Shown here one piece after another: positions 10,963-25,423 of a stretch of 64,000 nt of DNA. The stretch lies in the NCBI GenBank assembly GCA_025890175.1, contig JANPYM010000006.1, positions 1,570,883 to 1,634,882 on the forward strand, read 5' to 3'. The translations under genes were made by a program, and so were the position numbers. This DNA comes from Ciborinia camelliae (taxonomy: Eukaryota > Ascomycota > Leotiomycetes > Helotiales > Sclerotiniaceae). The notes below the pieces were generated by a model, which had not been told where the DNA came from, ran no database searches, and worked only from the letters and a program-made list of their open reading frames with translations. Position 1 is the first letter of the stretch. Every line of letters begins with the position of its first letter.

Positions 10963-13860
10963 CTAACGTTTCAAATCTTTAACCTTAACCTCGCCACCCC
11001 CATTCCCCGTCCTCCCCTTCCCATTTCCATTTCCATACCCCTCAACGCCCATCTCGCGCATACTTTTTTCTATCATGTGTACAGCCTCAATACATACATC
11101 TCCACCTGTTCTCCAAGCTCTCAATGTCACATTTTGACCATCAAGGATATCTTTTGCGCGTTTCCAGCGACGTTTCCAGAGATCGAGTTTTTTGTTGGCG
11201 GATGCTCCGTTATAAGGACGGTAGTACTCATCTTCAGATGATTCGGGACTGTTGCTGTTATTTGTGTTGGTATGGGCAATACTGCTGGCAGTAGAAATTG
11301 AAGAGGGTATTGTTGATGTTCTGCGTAGTGGCGGTGGTGGTCCATTGGTCGAAGGACTGTACGATTGTCTGTATGAATGTTGTGGCTTTGAATTCGATTC
11401 GCCCATGCCTGGTATGTAAGATCTCATTTCTGGAAGATTATTGTAAGTCTCCGCAACTTTATTGCGAGCACTGGAAATGTAACTATCATTAGATGATTCC
11501 GACAACTCCGCGCTGCTTTGTGTCTGTTTCAATGGATGATTTACGCTTCCATGTATAGCACCCGAACGACGAGGCTTTGGTGGTGGCGGAGGGGTGTTCC
11601 GATTCTTGTGTTCAGACGATTCAGGTTGAACGACTGTGATTGTGCTAACTCCTCGAAGGGACAGAGGTTTGGATGGTCGAGGTGGAGGAGTTTTACCATC
11701 ATTGGTAGACTTTCTTCGTGGAACATCCGGTTTTTCCGCTTCTGACATAGATCGAGGTATGACTTGCCGATGAGATTGATGTATAGGTTCATTCTCGGGC
11801 TCATCTCCAAAGTCAATGAGTGTTCCCATGGCCGGACCACTACTGGTCTGAAGTTTTGCTTCCGAGGGAACTCTAGGAGGCAAAGGTGGTCTTTTCTCTG
11901 ACTGCTCTGATTTACTATATGTAGATGATCTCCCGCTATCAATGGATTGTGGTCGAGATGAAGTTGAAGGCTCATATCTTCGCCGTTCTCCACTGAGAGG
12001 GCCCAGTGCCGAATTAAAGAACCCTATATCGGCAGGTGTTGTGACATCTCTGATAAAGATTCCGAGAATTTTCCCCGGATTTGCTAGAACAACATCGGTA
12101 TAGACTTCTAAATCGGCTTCACCACTATCCCCAATCAGAATGAACTTCCTTTCTGGAAAATCTCGCATGATTTTCTCAAGAGTACCTTTCTTTCTTTCAG
12201 CAACAGGTTCAAAGATACCCTGGAGCATTCCGCTGTATTGTTTAAGATGACAAGACCCAGGTGGCAACCCTGCTTTTCTGAAAAAGCTCACTAAGACAGG
12301 AAAAAGTTGCCAAGGTGAATTGGATACGTAATGTACCCCTACACCCATATCGTACATTGTATTATACCACTCCCTGACACCCTCGATCGTGAGATCAGCA
12401 AATTCACGGATGAAGACATTTCTGAAAATCTCTCTTGACCCTGCACCAATTGAAGAATGCTTAATTGTATCATCGACATCACTGATCAAACTGACTCCTT
12501 TTGGCTCAGTAATCTTGACTTCTTCAATCGCCGAAAGATATTCCGAGGCCAATACTCTAACATGTGTAGGAATGAATTCTAAAGCAGCTCGCATATTGAA
12601 ATGGCCTGCTTCATTTGTTTCTATTGTTCGTGATGAAGAATACTTTTCATTGTAAAAGAAAACCGTGATTGCTGTAGAAACTATTGGATTCGTCAGGAAT
12701 GGTCTTAATCGTGCCATCATATGCGCATTCGCTGTCAAAAGCTCCGCTTGGGTCATTTCGGAGGGCTGATTCCATGATGCACGTTTTGATAGACGACCGG
12801 GAGCAGGAGATGACTCGGGCGAGACTCGTGAACTACCGCCGCGCCGCCTACCACGCTCACTATCATAGATACTTTCACCATCCGAATCACGCTTTGGCTT
12901 TTCACTGTAATCGCCCCGAAGGGCTGCCTCCTCCTCGCCTCGTCCTTTTTTCAATATCTGTTCTGCTTCTCGAGCGATCTTTTCTTCGTCACGCCTATCT
13001 TCATGTTCTCTGTGTTTTGCCCGTAATGAATTCGAATCTGGACTGGTATCACGACTCCCAGATTTCGGTGCTGGTATGCCACTCAACTGGCGTGCGAGAC
13101 CAATGAGTAATCTGTTCTTTCTCGTCATGGGTCCTCTATGAGGAGAATAAAGCCATCCTCTAACATCCACATCGACTATAGCCCTATCATCCTCATATTT
13201 CTGCCATTCCCTTGCCCAATATTCTGCATCTCCCGGTTCGTTCATTCTGGGATTCATGTGGGGATTTTCAAAAAACGGTTTCTCTTTTGTATGTTTTCGC
13301 GCATACGATGGGAATAATATCATTTGCTCATCCCCATGAGAGACAATAGCTACATCCGGAAATGAGCCTGGTATTCCGTGGGGATCATCATCCACTCCAT
13401 TCTCTCCTCCCCATTTCTCGGAATACGATTGTTGATATGATTGGCGAAGTTCATTTGCAGCTTTCCAATAGCCTGCCAGCTTCTCCCTCTTTCCTCCACG
13501 TTTTCGTTCCTCCCCATATCCATCTGCGACATAGCTAGACATCGAGCCAGATGATGGGTTCAGCTTGCCTGAAGCCGTCGCATTGTCGTTAGAGCCGCCA
13601 CCCAAGAATCTTCTTCCCCGCCTTCCAAGGATTTGAAGGGCAGTTGTCCCAGCAGCTCTCTTCTCTTTCCGTTTTAACTGAGTCCTGACTATGTAATTAT
13701 ATATACGTGACTGTGCGCGAAGTTTATAGTATGGTAATGTTTCGAATCGGAAATTCGTGAAGCGCTCGCGTGCAGTCTGCCTAGGATGTGGGAACAGGTA
13801 TCGAAAAAAGGATATCCTGTGGTGAGGATGACCAGTTCGACGAAGTGAAGGAGGAGCCAC
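10963..13860 (-). CDS. app1: App1-type phosphatidate phosphatase (actin patch protein 1)
   Basis: Single-exon 965-aa protein. App1 is a Mg-dependent phosphatidate phosphatase (PA to diacylglycerol) that works at cortical actin patches and endocytic membranes. The catalytic domain carries the HAD-type DxDxT motif at D461/D463/T465 (SDVDDT), followed by REIFRNVF, YVSNSPWQLFPVL, the G(L)PPGSCHLK loop and the KFILIGDSGEADLEVY block with the second acidic pair. The N-terminal 90 residues are strongly basic and aromatic. After the catalytic domain comes a proline-rich tail with several PPPRP/PPPPPKPRR stretches suited to SH3 partners. Start at 13860 (MAPPSLRRTG) is the first Met of the open frame. 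Length fits fungal App1 proteins. It lies tail to tail with nothing and upstream of pap1 on the same strand, with about 1.2 kb between. Confidence 0.92.
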   Translation of the reverse strand: MAPPSLRRTGHPHHRISFFRYLFPHPRQTARERFTNFRFETLPYYKLRAQSRIYNYIVRTQLKRKEKRAAGTTALQILGRRGRRFLGGGSNDNATASGKLNPSSGSMSSYVADGYGEERKRGGKREKLAGYWKAANELRQSYQQSYSEKWGGENGVDDDPHGIPGSFPDVAIVSHGDEQMILFPSYARKHTKEKPFFENPHMNPRMNEPGDAEYWAREWQKYEDDRAIVDVDVRGWLYSPHRGPMTRKNRLLIGLARQLSGIPAPKSGSRDTSPDSNSLRAKHREHEDRRDEEKIAREAEQILKKGRGEEEAALRGDYSEKPKRDSDGESIYDSERGRRRGGSSRVSPESSPAPGRLSKRASWNQPSEMTQAELLTANAHMMARLRPFLTNPIVSTAITVFFYNEKYSSSRTIETNEAGHFNMRAALEFIPTHVRVLASEYLSAIEEVKITEPKGVSLISDVDDTIKHSSIGAGSREIFRNVFIREFADLTIEGVREWYNTMYDMGVGVHYVSNSPWQLFPVLVSFFRKAGLPPGSCHLKQYSGMLQGIFEPVAERKKGTLEKIMRDFPERKFILIGDSGEADLEVYTDVVLANPGKILGIFIRDVTTPADIGFFNSALGPLSGERRRYEPSTSSRPQSIDSGRSSTYSKSEQSEKRPPLPPRVPSEAKLQTSSGPAMGTLIDFGDEPENEPIHQSHRQVIPRSMSEAEKPDVPRRKSTNDGKTPPPRPSKPLSLRGVSTITVVQPESSEHKNRNTPPPPPKPRRSGAIHGSVNHPLKQTQSSAELSESSNDSYISSARNKVAETYNNLPEMRSYIPGMGESNSKPQHSYRQSYSPSTNGPPPPLRRTSTIPSSISTASSIAHTNTNNSNSPESSEDEYYRPYNGASANKKLDLWKRRWKRAKDILDGQNVTLRAWRTGGDVCIEAVHMIEKSMREMGVEGYGNGNGKGRTGNGGGEVKVKDLKR

Positions 13861-15025
13861 AATAAATGTGCGAGGCTGTCAGCCTGAATGGGGTTGAGTT
13901 CTCTGGAGATGTTCCGCAACAACCTAAATGCAAGGCCCGAGTATGCTTATATTTGTCATGATCTGACGATGGAATCAATGGAATGAATGCTGCAGGTGGG
14001 TTTGGATGAAACCTTGAAAATTGGGCTTAAATATGTTCAATTGTGAAAATTGATGGATGAGAAGCTTAAAGGATGTAAGATTACAAGATGCGTTGCCAAG
14101 AGACTTCTAGATGGGATTTGGGAAATACCTTAATTAACTTTTTCTTTTCCAAGCTTTCTTTAAATGGGTGTACCAGACACTGTGCAAATCAACGATCTCG
14201 CCTACGTCACTGTCTTAAAAAGGCGGTGCCACCCTGTACAGCCCTACAAAATATACCTTCCCTTCAAGGTCCCTTCCGTTATAAGGGCTGATCAATGCTT
14301 GTAAGGTAGGTATTTAGATGAGTACCTAGGTATGGAAACATAGGATTGTATTTATTTGAGACTCATAGTCTCTGAATGTAAATTGTATTGGTTTGCTAAA
14401 GTACATAGATGTGTAAAGAGCCATTTGAGGTGGCCCTCTTTTTGCTGGACCTTTCAAGCAGTGCTTGATGTCATTTTTGCATAATGGAACTCCCCCCCCC
14501 CTTTCCTTCGGGCCTCGAAGTACCATGAAGCAATAGTCTCTAAGAACGCCAGTGCTAGATTATTTCAGGAAATTCTCCCCTTTCAATTTGCCTCGAAAAT
14601 TGTACCCAGGCGTGGATGTAAGTTTTCATTATTACGGGTTTACCCCGAAAGATACGAAGGAAGCAGATAATATTTAAGTCAAGATTTACTTAACGAAACG
14701 AATGAAGGTGTCGACGCAAACTGTCTGAGGTCAGTGATTGATTAGATCGGCCGTTTTTTTATGTGGTTTGATGGTCGCAATGAGCGAGAGCTGATGTTGA
14801 GCAAGCCTGTCATTAGATCCCATCAATGATAGTAGAGAAAGGGAGTATGGTGGTTTCGCACTGAATAATTATCCAGCAGTAGTTACTACCTGCTGTCTCT
14901 TTGCGGGTGCTTGTCTAGCGTCCTAGAATAAGTTAGCAATGCTCAAAAGTTATCTTAGGATAGCCTGATCAAAAACGAGAGTCTCCGCCTTTAACCTTGG
15001 GCCAGATCCCAACCAGGGATTGGCT
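13861..15025. other. Intergenic, no gene recognised
   Basis: Between the app1 start and the pap1 stop. It contains a poly-C tract near 14493-14501 and a CCTAGGTA motif at about 14325. No supported coding frame or RNA gene. Confidence 0.45.
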
Positions 15026-17054
<2,029 letters not shown>

Positions 17055-17440
17055 TTTGATGAAGATAGCGAGACCGAAAGCTTTGATTTGGCTTTCTAAG
17101 CTGTCGAGATGAACAGCTTAAAATTAATGTAAGTATCAATGTTTGTCGGTTTGTTTGTGAAGAAGCTAGAGTCAAACACTCGCGCCGACCATAAATTGCT
17201 CTGCAATCGTGCATAAGCGAAGATTTAGTTTTGAGCTTCCGGTCAGCTTAAAAGCTTCCTCTCTGACCGTGCCACCCTCACCACCCCCACCTGCGCCGAA
17301 GAAACACAATATTATATTCACTTGTCTTGAAAATCATAAGATTCCAAGGCTTTATTAGTCATTCCAAAAGTTTACTCTTTTGACAAGAATATCCCTCGTA
17401 GCCACCTAATGTTTATGAAGCGATCAAATATACATACAAT
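17055..17440. promoter_or_regulatory. Shared divergent promoter region of pap1 and the methyltransferase gene
   Basis: 386 bp between two divergent start codons, so it must carry both promoters and 5' leaders. No specific factor site can be named from sequence alone. Confidence 0.55.
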
Positions 17441-18859
17441 ATGGCTGACGTTAGTAATTCCTGGGAGGGTAACGACGAAACTCAGAATGATCCTGATGAG
17501 CAGAGAGTTCTTTTTCAAGCTCTGGATTCTTTCTAGTAAGACTATTTCTATTTAATGGCACCTTTCAGTCTAATATCATGGGACATTCAGCCGGAATCAT
17601 AGCACCTGATTCATGAAAACATCAAGCGAGTGCTGTTTGTGTCATGTCATATGGAATTAGGGGGACTTCCATATGTTCTCCGAACAGAAGCCAAGTGAAC
17701 ATAAGATATAACTTTAAATAACATAAATAATAGCCAGTATCAAAAGATAGCTCACTACAACACCACGCATCTAAGGAGACAAGCATTCTACGCCTTACCT
17801 CGAGCCCACTGGGAACTTCTAGCATCTCCACCCATCAACTACCTAGACACCTTAATAGCTGTTGATGACGGCATAGATAAAAATGCAGAACTCTCAGAAG
17901 CCATTCTATCAGCAGGTCTCCAATCTTTCAACCTCCCAACCCCCTCCTCAAACTTCAACCCCAACGCCAAATCTCCAGATGACTTTCGCGGGACAGCCAC
18001 CCCTGGTGATCTCGAAAAGGCGCGAAGTACTCTTCGCCAAATGTATCGGGACTGGTCATCCGAAGGAGCCGTCGAACGCCAAGCATCTTATGGCCCCGTA
18101 ATCCAAGCTCTTCAAGACGAGAGAGCCAGATCCCCACCCCAGGATAGTAACATGCGTGTCCTAGTTCCCGGTGCGGGTCTCGGCCGTCTAGTATTTGATC
18201 TGTGTATGCAAGGATTTGACGTCGAGGGCAATGAGATTAGTTACCATCAACTTCTTGCTAGTGCATATATTCTCAATTCCTGTCCTCGGAAAGAAAATCA
18301 CACTATTTTCCCATGGGTACATTCATTTTCCAACCACAAAACCCGGGAAAACCAACTGCGATCCGTCAAAATCCCAGATATACACCCAGGGGATGCACTC
18401 TACTCCAACCCGCAAGCGGGAGAAATGAGTATGAGCGCCTCGGATTTCCTCCTCTTGTACGGCCATGAAGAAAGGGCCGGATATTACGACGCAGTAGCCA
18501 CCGTCTTTTTCCTCGACACAGCTCCAAATATCATCCGCTATCTCGAAGTAATTCGCAATTGCCTAATACCCGGCGGATTACTCATAAACATGGGACCACT
18601 CCTCTGGCACTTTGAAAACAATCCCCCAGGCTCTTCCACCCCCTCCCCAAAACAGCCCGGCAATCAATATCAAGATCAAGGTATAGCCGATCCTGGAAAC
18701 GTCGAACTCACCAATTCGGAAATCCTTCTTCTCCTCCCGAAGCTAGGTTTCACGGTCCTTACTTCCTCGACCGACTTAAAAGCCCCTTATATCCAAGATC
18801 CAGAATCGATGCTCCAAAATACTTATTCGGCTAGTTTTTGGGTGGCGAGGAAATGTTAG
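17441..18859 (+). CDS. Carnosine N-methyltransferase-like protein (N2227 family)
   Basis: SAM-dependent methyltransferase of the N2227/CARNMT1 family (yeast YNL092W); animal members methylate the histidine of carnosine. Two exons, 17441-17535 and 17734-18859, intron 198 nt, 406 aa. The exon 1 frame would stop one codon after the donor, which supports splicing. SAM motif I is VLVPGAGLGRLVFDL, followed by the family block NEISYHQLLASAYILN, then FPWVHSFSN, and late motifs VATVFFLDTAPNIIRYLEVI and GGLLINMGPLLWHF. Length matches the family (about 400 aa). The natural substrate in fungi is not established, since carnosine itself is an animal dipeptide; a histidine-containing peptide or protein is the likely target by analogy. 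Confidence 0.9.
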
Positions 18860-19980
18860 GAGGTCGTTGATGGGAGTTTTGCACATGCACATGTACATGG
18901 AATGGAATGGAAGAACATAATCATCTACCTGTATGTACTATGGGACGAAGAGAAAGATAAGGGCGGAGAAGAGGTCATGCATTGATATGATAGTGTAGGT
19001 TTTGATACATCTCATCATTTGTTCATAGAGTAGAGCGAAGATATCCGGGCAGAAGCAGAAATCATCATTGTTCATCAAGGTAATATCTACGGACGGGGTA
19101 TAAGAAATAGCTTGGATAGATACCTAGATAAATACTCAAATCAAACCTCGAGATTAATTAACAATTCACCTTGGTGATTTAACTCTTCGTTGGCTTCTTT
19201 CCTCTTCACTCCCGCCCCTCACATTTTCTTATCTTTACCTACCTACTGGACCTAGGTACCTATTAATCTTCTTCATCTCCAATTCATTAATATACCTTCA
19301 CCACTTCTACACTTCTACACTTTTCCTTTTCCTTTCAATAGGTATTGATTGGACCTGTATCATCTAGGTACCTAGGCACTTCTAAACCCTATTCATTAGC
19401 ATACCAGTATTCCACACCTATCCTATCACCCTATCCTATTCATATCTTCATCTCTACTTTATCTCCACACAAACTAAATTATATATTATATTATTATATT
19501 ATTATATTACTAATTCATTCACATACCATGGTATATATACAAGTTATATATATATATATATATATAGGTATATACATATTCAATATTTTTCACTTCTCCC
19601 CTTCCCTTCATTCTCCCATATCATCCCCTCTCATCTCTCCTCCGGGTACCTACATCGTAGATATCATATTCCATCACACTGCGTCCCATTACTCTATACC
19701 TATACCTATATACCTATACTTATACCTATATACCTATACCTGACCATTCATATATCCATTCATATACATCCATCATATACATCCATCATATCATATCATC
19801 CAAACAAAACAAAACAAAACAAGCAAGCTCCTCCATCTCAGAACTCAGAGCCCACCCTCCCCATATCTGCACGTTCATTCCCATTCCCATTCCCATTCCC
19901 AGCATCCAAACCCAACCCAACCCCACCTGCATCCCAGGATCAATCAATGAATCAATGAATCCCTCAATCTCCCGATCATT
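18860..19980. other. Convergent intergenic region rich in microsatellites
   Basis: Lies between the 3' ends of the methyltransferase (+) and the Zn2Cys6 regulator (-). Contains CCTAGGTACC motifs (about 19250 and 19370), a TA run (about 19546-19566), a TATACC/TATACT repeat (about 19693-19742), ATCCAT/ATACAT repeats and a CCCATT repeat (about 19879-19900). No gene is supported. Confidence 0.5.
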
Positions 19981-22900
19981 TCAAAATCCCAAATCCAATC
20001 TCCAAGCCGCATTCCCATCCGCATTCACATTCACACCACTACCCAACCCATCACCACCACCACCACCACCACCACCACCACCACCACCACCATTCACTCC
20101 ACCCATCCCCCCCATCCCACCCATCCCCTCTAGATGCATATTAAAAGGCGAGAGCCAAGGATCCGAGATTTCATTTTCCAGACCCAGCATATCGTATTCG
20201 AGACCGTGCATATCGTATTGACCAATGATCCCGACCGGATCTGGAATTCCCCAGTTCATCGCGGTTGCCCGGGCGTCACTGTTGTGATGGGCGTTTGGTG
20301 TGTGTTTGTTTGTGGGGGGGATGGTTGGGGCGTTGATGTTTGTACTGTTGATATTCGTACCATTGCCATCCATCGACGAATGATCCATCCCCGCATAACC
20401 ATTAAAAGCCAACTGTGCATCGAGTTGTTGCGAGCCCAGATCATGTGACTGTTGCGCCGACATGAGAAGTGCGTCCTGGTTAAAGAATTGAAGCGGTGCG
20501 CGAAGAGCAGTGGGGGGTATGATATTTGGGTTATAAGAATGAGGTACTTGCTGAGGAGGAATGTGTGAATGGGTGGATGGAGGAGTAGAGACTTGCATTC
20601 CCGGATATGAAGTTTGAAGAATAGGAGACACGGTTTGAATCGGATCCGACTGTGGAGGTCGCGAAGGGTGTGATAGAGATTTATTTCGTTTGGCTTTTCG
20701 TTTTGCTGGGTTGGGATGGGGTCGTTGTGCGGGAGAGGGGAGACCTTGGACATAATCTTTCACCGTTGTTAAGTTGGACTTTTGTTCGAGGACGGCGTCA
20801 TCTACCTTTTCCTTTTTGATGGCGGTGGCAGGGCCTTCAAAGTCGGATTGTGAGACACCGTGTGGGAATTGATCAAACCAGTCGCCATATTGAGGGAAGG
20901 CTAAATTGGGCGGCCCATTCCAGCCACCAGCAGCACTATTGGCATATATTCTGTACTGGGTTTTAAGCTTGTCGGACATCCAGTGAAACGTGCCCCAATA
21001 CTTCTTCATCTTTGTCAAGTATGAGATGGTAATCGAAAGGTTTTTCTTAGAAGAGCTTTCTAAAATGGGATTTTTCGAAAAGGCTCCGAGCATCAGAACT
21101 GTACTGGCAGAGAAACTACAGTAACCAATAAATGGAGCAGTGATTGAATGAGGTTCCCCGTCGGCTATAAGTCCAGCGATTTTACCAGCTGCTTCCATCG
21201 CTTTTGCTCCCATGCTAGTGATAAAATCTTTAGGGGCTTTGGTCAGGCGTCCACCAGGTACCGCAAAGCGATGAAGAGATAAGGCAATTTGTTGAATGAC
21301 AATGTAGAGAACCATGAACTGGTTTGCTAGTCCATCGGTTTCATGTGTATGAAGATTTTTCTTATTATATACCATGTCATCCGGCATACTTTCTTGGAAG
21401 TCTTTCAATTGCTTGATTAGACTATGATATTTCGATTCTGGGTGCCACATGGGACATGGATCTCTTTCGCTACCACCTTGATTGAAGTACGTGATAACAT
21501 TAGAATATATTGCAATTGAACGAATCACGTATGCTTCTACACCCATATTTTGTTTGGGATTGGCCAGTTCTCCATCGCCAGGCGTAATGGGACGTTCAAC
21601 ATCTCCATGAAGATATTCGGTTGGTCCTTGGATGCCCAACTGAAACATTTTCTCTTTTACGGGTAACTGAATCTCAAGATTTTCTTCTCTGATAAAAGTG
21701 GGTCGTCCAGTTCCAGATGATTCAAACCGATCCATAAGAAAACATGCCCACATTGTTCGACGTCGGATTTCCCTATCGGTGAAGCTTAGTTTGGTTGAAT
21801 TGCCATCATTAGACTTCACCTTCTGAGGATCATAATCAAGATCTTTGTGTAGTTGCAAAGCATATGCCATACGGATTGCTTGCCCAGCCAGGGCCCAACT
21901 TCTACCACCCTGACAGGTGCCAAACTCATGGAAACCCAGAATTAACGAGCATATCACAATCGTGATACTTGGCCAATCGTATCGTTTCAAAACGATATCA
22001 CGAGCTTTAGAAGCCCATTCTTCCCCTCTCAAGAAAGCTGGCTCTGTATCCAGTTCAACATGATCAGAGAATCGAGCGGCGCAAGCGCAAACGGATAACA
22101 CCAAGACAGGAGGAAGTGCCTCGGCCCTAGAAGTTTCGTTAGTATTCAAAATCGCATTGTAAGAGTTAGAACTGACTTTAATTTCATCATGAAGCTTGGT
22201 TTGTGCAATAAGTGGTACGTCTGGCCATAAACCTTGTCAAAGAAGACTTCGGCCAAGTGCTCTTGAAGCTCTCGTGAAGGCAACTTTTCTGCACCCTCTT
22301 TCAAGAGTTTGCTTTCTTCATCCTCCTGTGAAAGTAGCGTATTGGCTGAAGATTGTCTTCCATTTCTATTTTCATTTCCATTCCCCTTTCGGTGCTTGGA
22401 TGCCGAGTTTGACCAGTTGTCAAATTCTGATACTAATGCTTCTTCTGCGGAACGCTTTTTGCCAGAAGTTTTGGATGTTAATGTTCCCGGAATTGGAGGC
22501 TTAGTATTAGCTTTTGATATTGAAGCTAGGTTCGTGCCATTTTGTTGTTCCTTTGGCAGAACATGAATGATGCGATGCTCCATTCGCTTTAACCTCTTCT
22601 CCAACATTGCCAAATAATCTGATCGCGGAGTTGCCTTCTTTGTCGTAACTCTATATACACAAGGGATTTTCGATTTGATGCAATTTTTGCATGCCGGCTT
22701 TTCTCCTGAACAACGAATCTTTTTTCTTCGACATGCTGCACAAGCCAGTGGCAATCGTTTTCGCTCCTTTCCTGCTTTAGTTTTGAGTTCAGTCCATGAA
22801 GGTGCTGGCGCATTTTTGTCGATTCTTTTGTCCTCACTGCCATTTTTAGGGCTTCTTATATTCATCCCAAAATCATCTGTCAAAATTGTATGGCCGCCGC

Positions 22901-23273
22901 GAGAGGTTCTCATTCGATTGCCCATAGGACTTGCATCTCCTGATCCGCCGCTAACGCTATGATGTCGCACCGCCTGTCCAGGTATACTGTCATAGCCATT
23001 TCGATTTAAGGAAAGTATAGATGATATGGAACCTCGATGTTCAATAGAATTCGCCAGGTTGAATAGATCTGAAGTATTATCTAACTTCAGCTCACCTGGA
23101 GTTCCTGCATTCCCTCCAAGTGTAAAGGGAAGTTCGGTTCCATCAAAGTTAGGCGATCCTAATACATCGAGTGGAGGGGTATTTTGAGCAAACATCTGAT
23201 GAAGGCGATTCGCATTCTGGTAATCAGAGGCATTCTGCGCCCGATAATTTGGGTCTGGTTGACCCGAGGACAT
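19981..23273 (-). CDS. Zn2Cys6 (GAL4-type) transcription factor with fungal-specific middle homology region
   Basis: DNA-binding regulator of the fungal binuclear-cluster class. Exons 23273-22177 and 22126-19981 (50-nt intron, AA|G phase), 1,080 aa. The zinc cluster, about residues 178-205, has the six cysteines in CAAC-RRKKIRC-SGEKPACKNC-KIPC spacing, then a basic linker and a short predicted coiled coil (AMLEKRLKRMEHRI). The second half carries the fungal_trans region (SVCACAARFSD, EWASKARDIVL, QAIRMAYALQLHKDLD, RRTMWACFLMDRFES). The C-terminal third is Gln/Pro/His/Asn-rich and ends in a run of about 14 glycines encoded by a trinucleotide repeat. The frame is open upstream to 23318 but the first ATG is 23273 (MSSGQPDP). 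The regulon cannot be inferred; no metabolic cluster adjoins it. Confidence 0.9.
20051..20092. repeat. CAC/CCA trinucleotide microsatellite inside the regulator CDS
   Basis: About 13 perfect CAC units on the plus strand, read as GGT/GGC-type glycine codons in the minus-strand transcription factor near its C-terminus. It is preceded in the protein by GMGGMGGMGG, encoded by CCCATC-type repeats at about 20100-20130. Confidence 0.9.
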
Positions 23274-25423
23274 GATCTCTGTGAAATCCTCCTCAAATCT
23301 TTGTATTTTATTGTTCAAAGCCCCTAATCCGTTTATACACCACTAATTCTCATTACCTTGTGAACCCCAACTTCTGAGCCGTCTGAGAGTTCACCATGTA
23401 ACCAAATACCTTATCTTTCAATCGCAATAAATAAAACAACACAAGACCAGAAGTAAGACCTCGGGTATTCGGCAGATCAGGATGACGTCGACAATTTATT
23501 TTAGAATTATATATACATAAATATAAGTTAGGGCTTATTCCCAAAATTGAGGAATTGATATTGAAGTACTCGTAAACGGATAAGTTGTTGCAGGATAGGG
23601 TCGTAGTCGCACACAATGTTTAAAAAAATGTAATCAATGAATGGTAGGTATCAACAAAGATGTAGAAATCCCGAGGTCTACTACGTTTACTACCCATGTA
23701 ACCCATGTAATAGAAGAGCGTCTGTTGGTCTGCTAAAAGTGCAGGGGTTTAAGAACCTCGCCGCTTTCAAAGACGCTTTATCTAGTTCTAGGCACTTTGT
23801 TCTAGATTGTGCATGAAACTCCACTTCAATTGGTAGAATTACGTGACGCCGCCTTTATTTAGATTTTGTATTCGTCCATTATTGGAGGACCAACATGTTG
23901 GTTCCATCAATACCTACTATCTAGGAAGGTAGGTATGGAGTGTTCAAAGTTAGGTAGCTACTTACTATGATCGTAGCCTCGAGAAAACTACAAGATATTG
24001 GAGAAATAGAAAGAGAGGAGAGAAAGAGAAGAGAGAAAATGATTGTGAGTACGGAGTATTCAAAATTGTACTGTCCCTACCTCGATCGAGGTCACTCCTC
24101 AAGCTATGAGGCTATGAGGAATAAATGGCGACGCCTAGGTATCAAATGGATGCGCTAATATTATCCATTCAATCGGAGCACTTCCGCATACGAAGACCCT
24201 TGTTGAGCATTTAAATATCTCGGAGTATTATGAAGCGTTTCCTGCCACTTTATCGAGCACTTGAGTGTGCATCAATCTATTCTTCCCTTATTGAGAGCAG
24301 AAATACCTTATGTATATATTCTGTTCTACCATCACTTGAGAGTTTATATCATCGATTTGTACTCGAGTAATAGTTTATCAATGGTGTGCCAAGAATATAT
24401 GAACATACCGACTCAAACTTCAAAATAACTGCTTTCAAAATCACAGGACAGCGTACTTAAACAACCACTGGACTAGGCACGCCGTTTCATTGGAGAGAAA
24501 GTACCTAGACTTAAAGCCTCATCAACTTCTGTCTCTATCTCATAAACGCCTTTAAAGTGCAATTCGAAAAAGTCCCACAAATCCCAACTTTTCTTCCACT
24601 GCTAATAAAATTGCCATCGCAAGGAATGAAATCTCAGCTGTGATATCTTGGCCAAGCCCCCAGATGTCCATCAATCCTTCACATCACAGTAATAACTTTT
24701 GACTTTTACCTTGTAAAAGTTCATTCATCCATTCCAAGCCCAGAAACCAACTATGAAAAATTCTGGAATATACTCAGGTCTCTAAATATCAACTTTGATC
24801 TTATATGCGAAGCTGATATAGTATATCACTGTCTTGCCATCCAGAGACACATGCGTTTGTCTTCTACTTTATAGAAGTCCATCTCATCAAATCCAGAAAC
24901 TCCTCTCTCCCCAAAAACAACAGAAAAATGTTGTTGAAGTTTCTAGCATAGCATAGCATAAAATCTTAATAGTAACTTATAAGTCAAATGTCCTTTTGCA
25001 ATTCTTGTATTTTATACAAGTGTTACCTAGGTAGGTAATTTTCATTTAACGTACAAATTTTATACTGATTAAACAAAAACCGAAAATGTCTTATCATCCC
25101 GTCCTTCTCGCTTCCATTCCATCAATTCCTCTTATCGCAACTACTCTATCTATCAATTATTGTAGCGCAACCTCGGCCGTTTGTTTTCCCCAGATTTCGG
25201 TGCGACGCTTATCTACCTTATCTTACCTATGGGTAACCTCAAACTTCAATGTTCCTATGCTTCATCCCGAGCGCACAAAATATAGGTAAGGTACGGTATC
25301 TATATCCATTGTATCACCTCGAGCTTTGCATTGCTTAATTGATCAATTGGATTTTTTACTTTTACTTTTTTTGATATAATAGAGTGAAGAGAGTGAGGGT
25401 GTTTTCTGTCGAAAAGTTAAAAG
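23274..25423. other. Long intergenic region, no gene recognised
   Basis: 2.15 kb, AT-rich, divergent promoters of the Zn2Cys6 regulator (-) and the SDR gene (+). A short open frame at 25086-25289 sits about 130 bp upstream of the SDR start and may be an upstream ORF in the leader; it shows no domain. CCTAGGTAGGTA-like motifs occur near 23918 and 25027. Confidence 0.45.

Noticed and set aside
23274..23318. 15-codon upstream extension of the Zn2Cys6 regulator
   Set aside because: It begins with TTG, not ATG; the first ATG is 23273.
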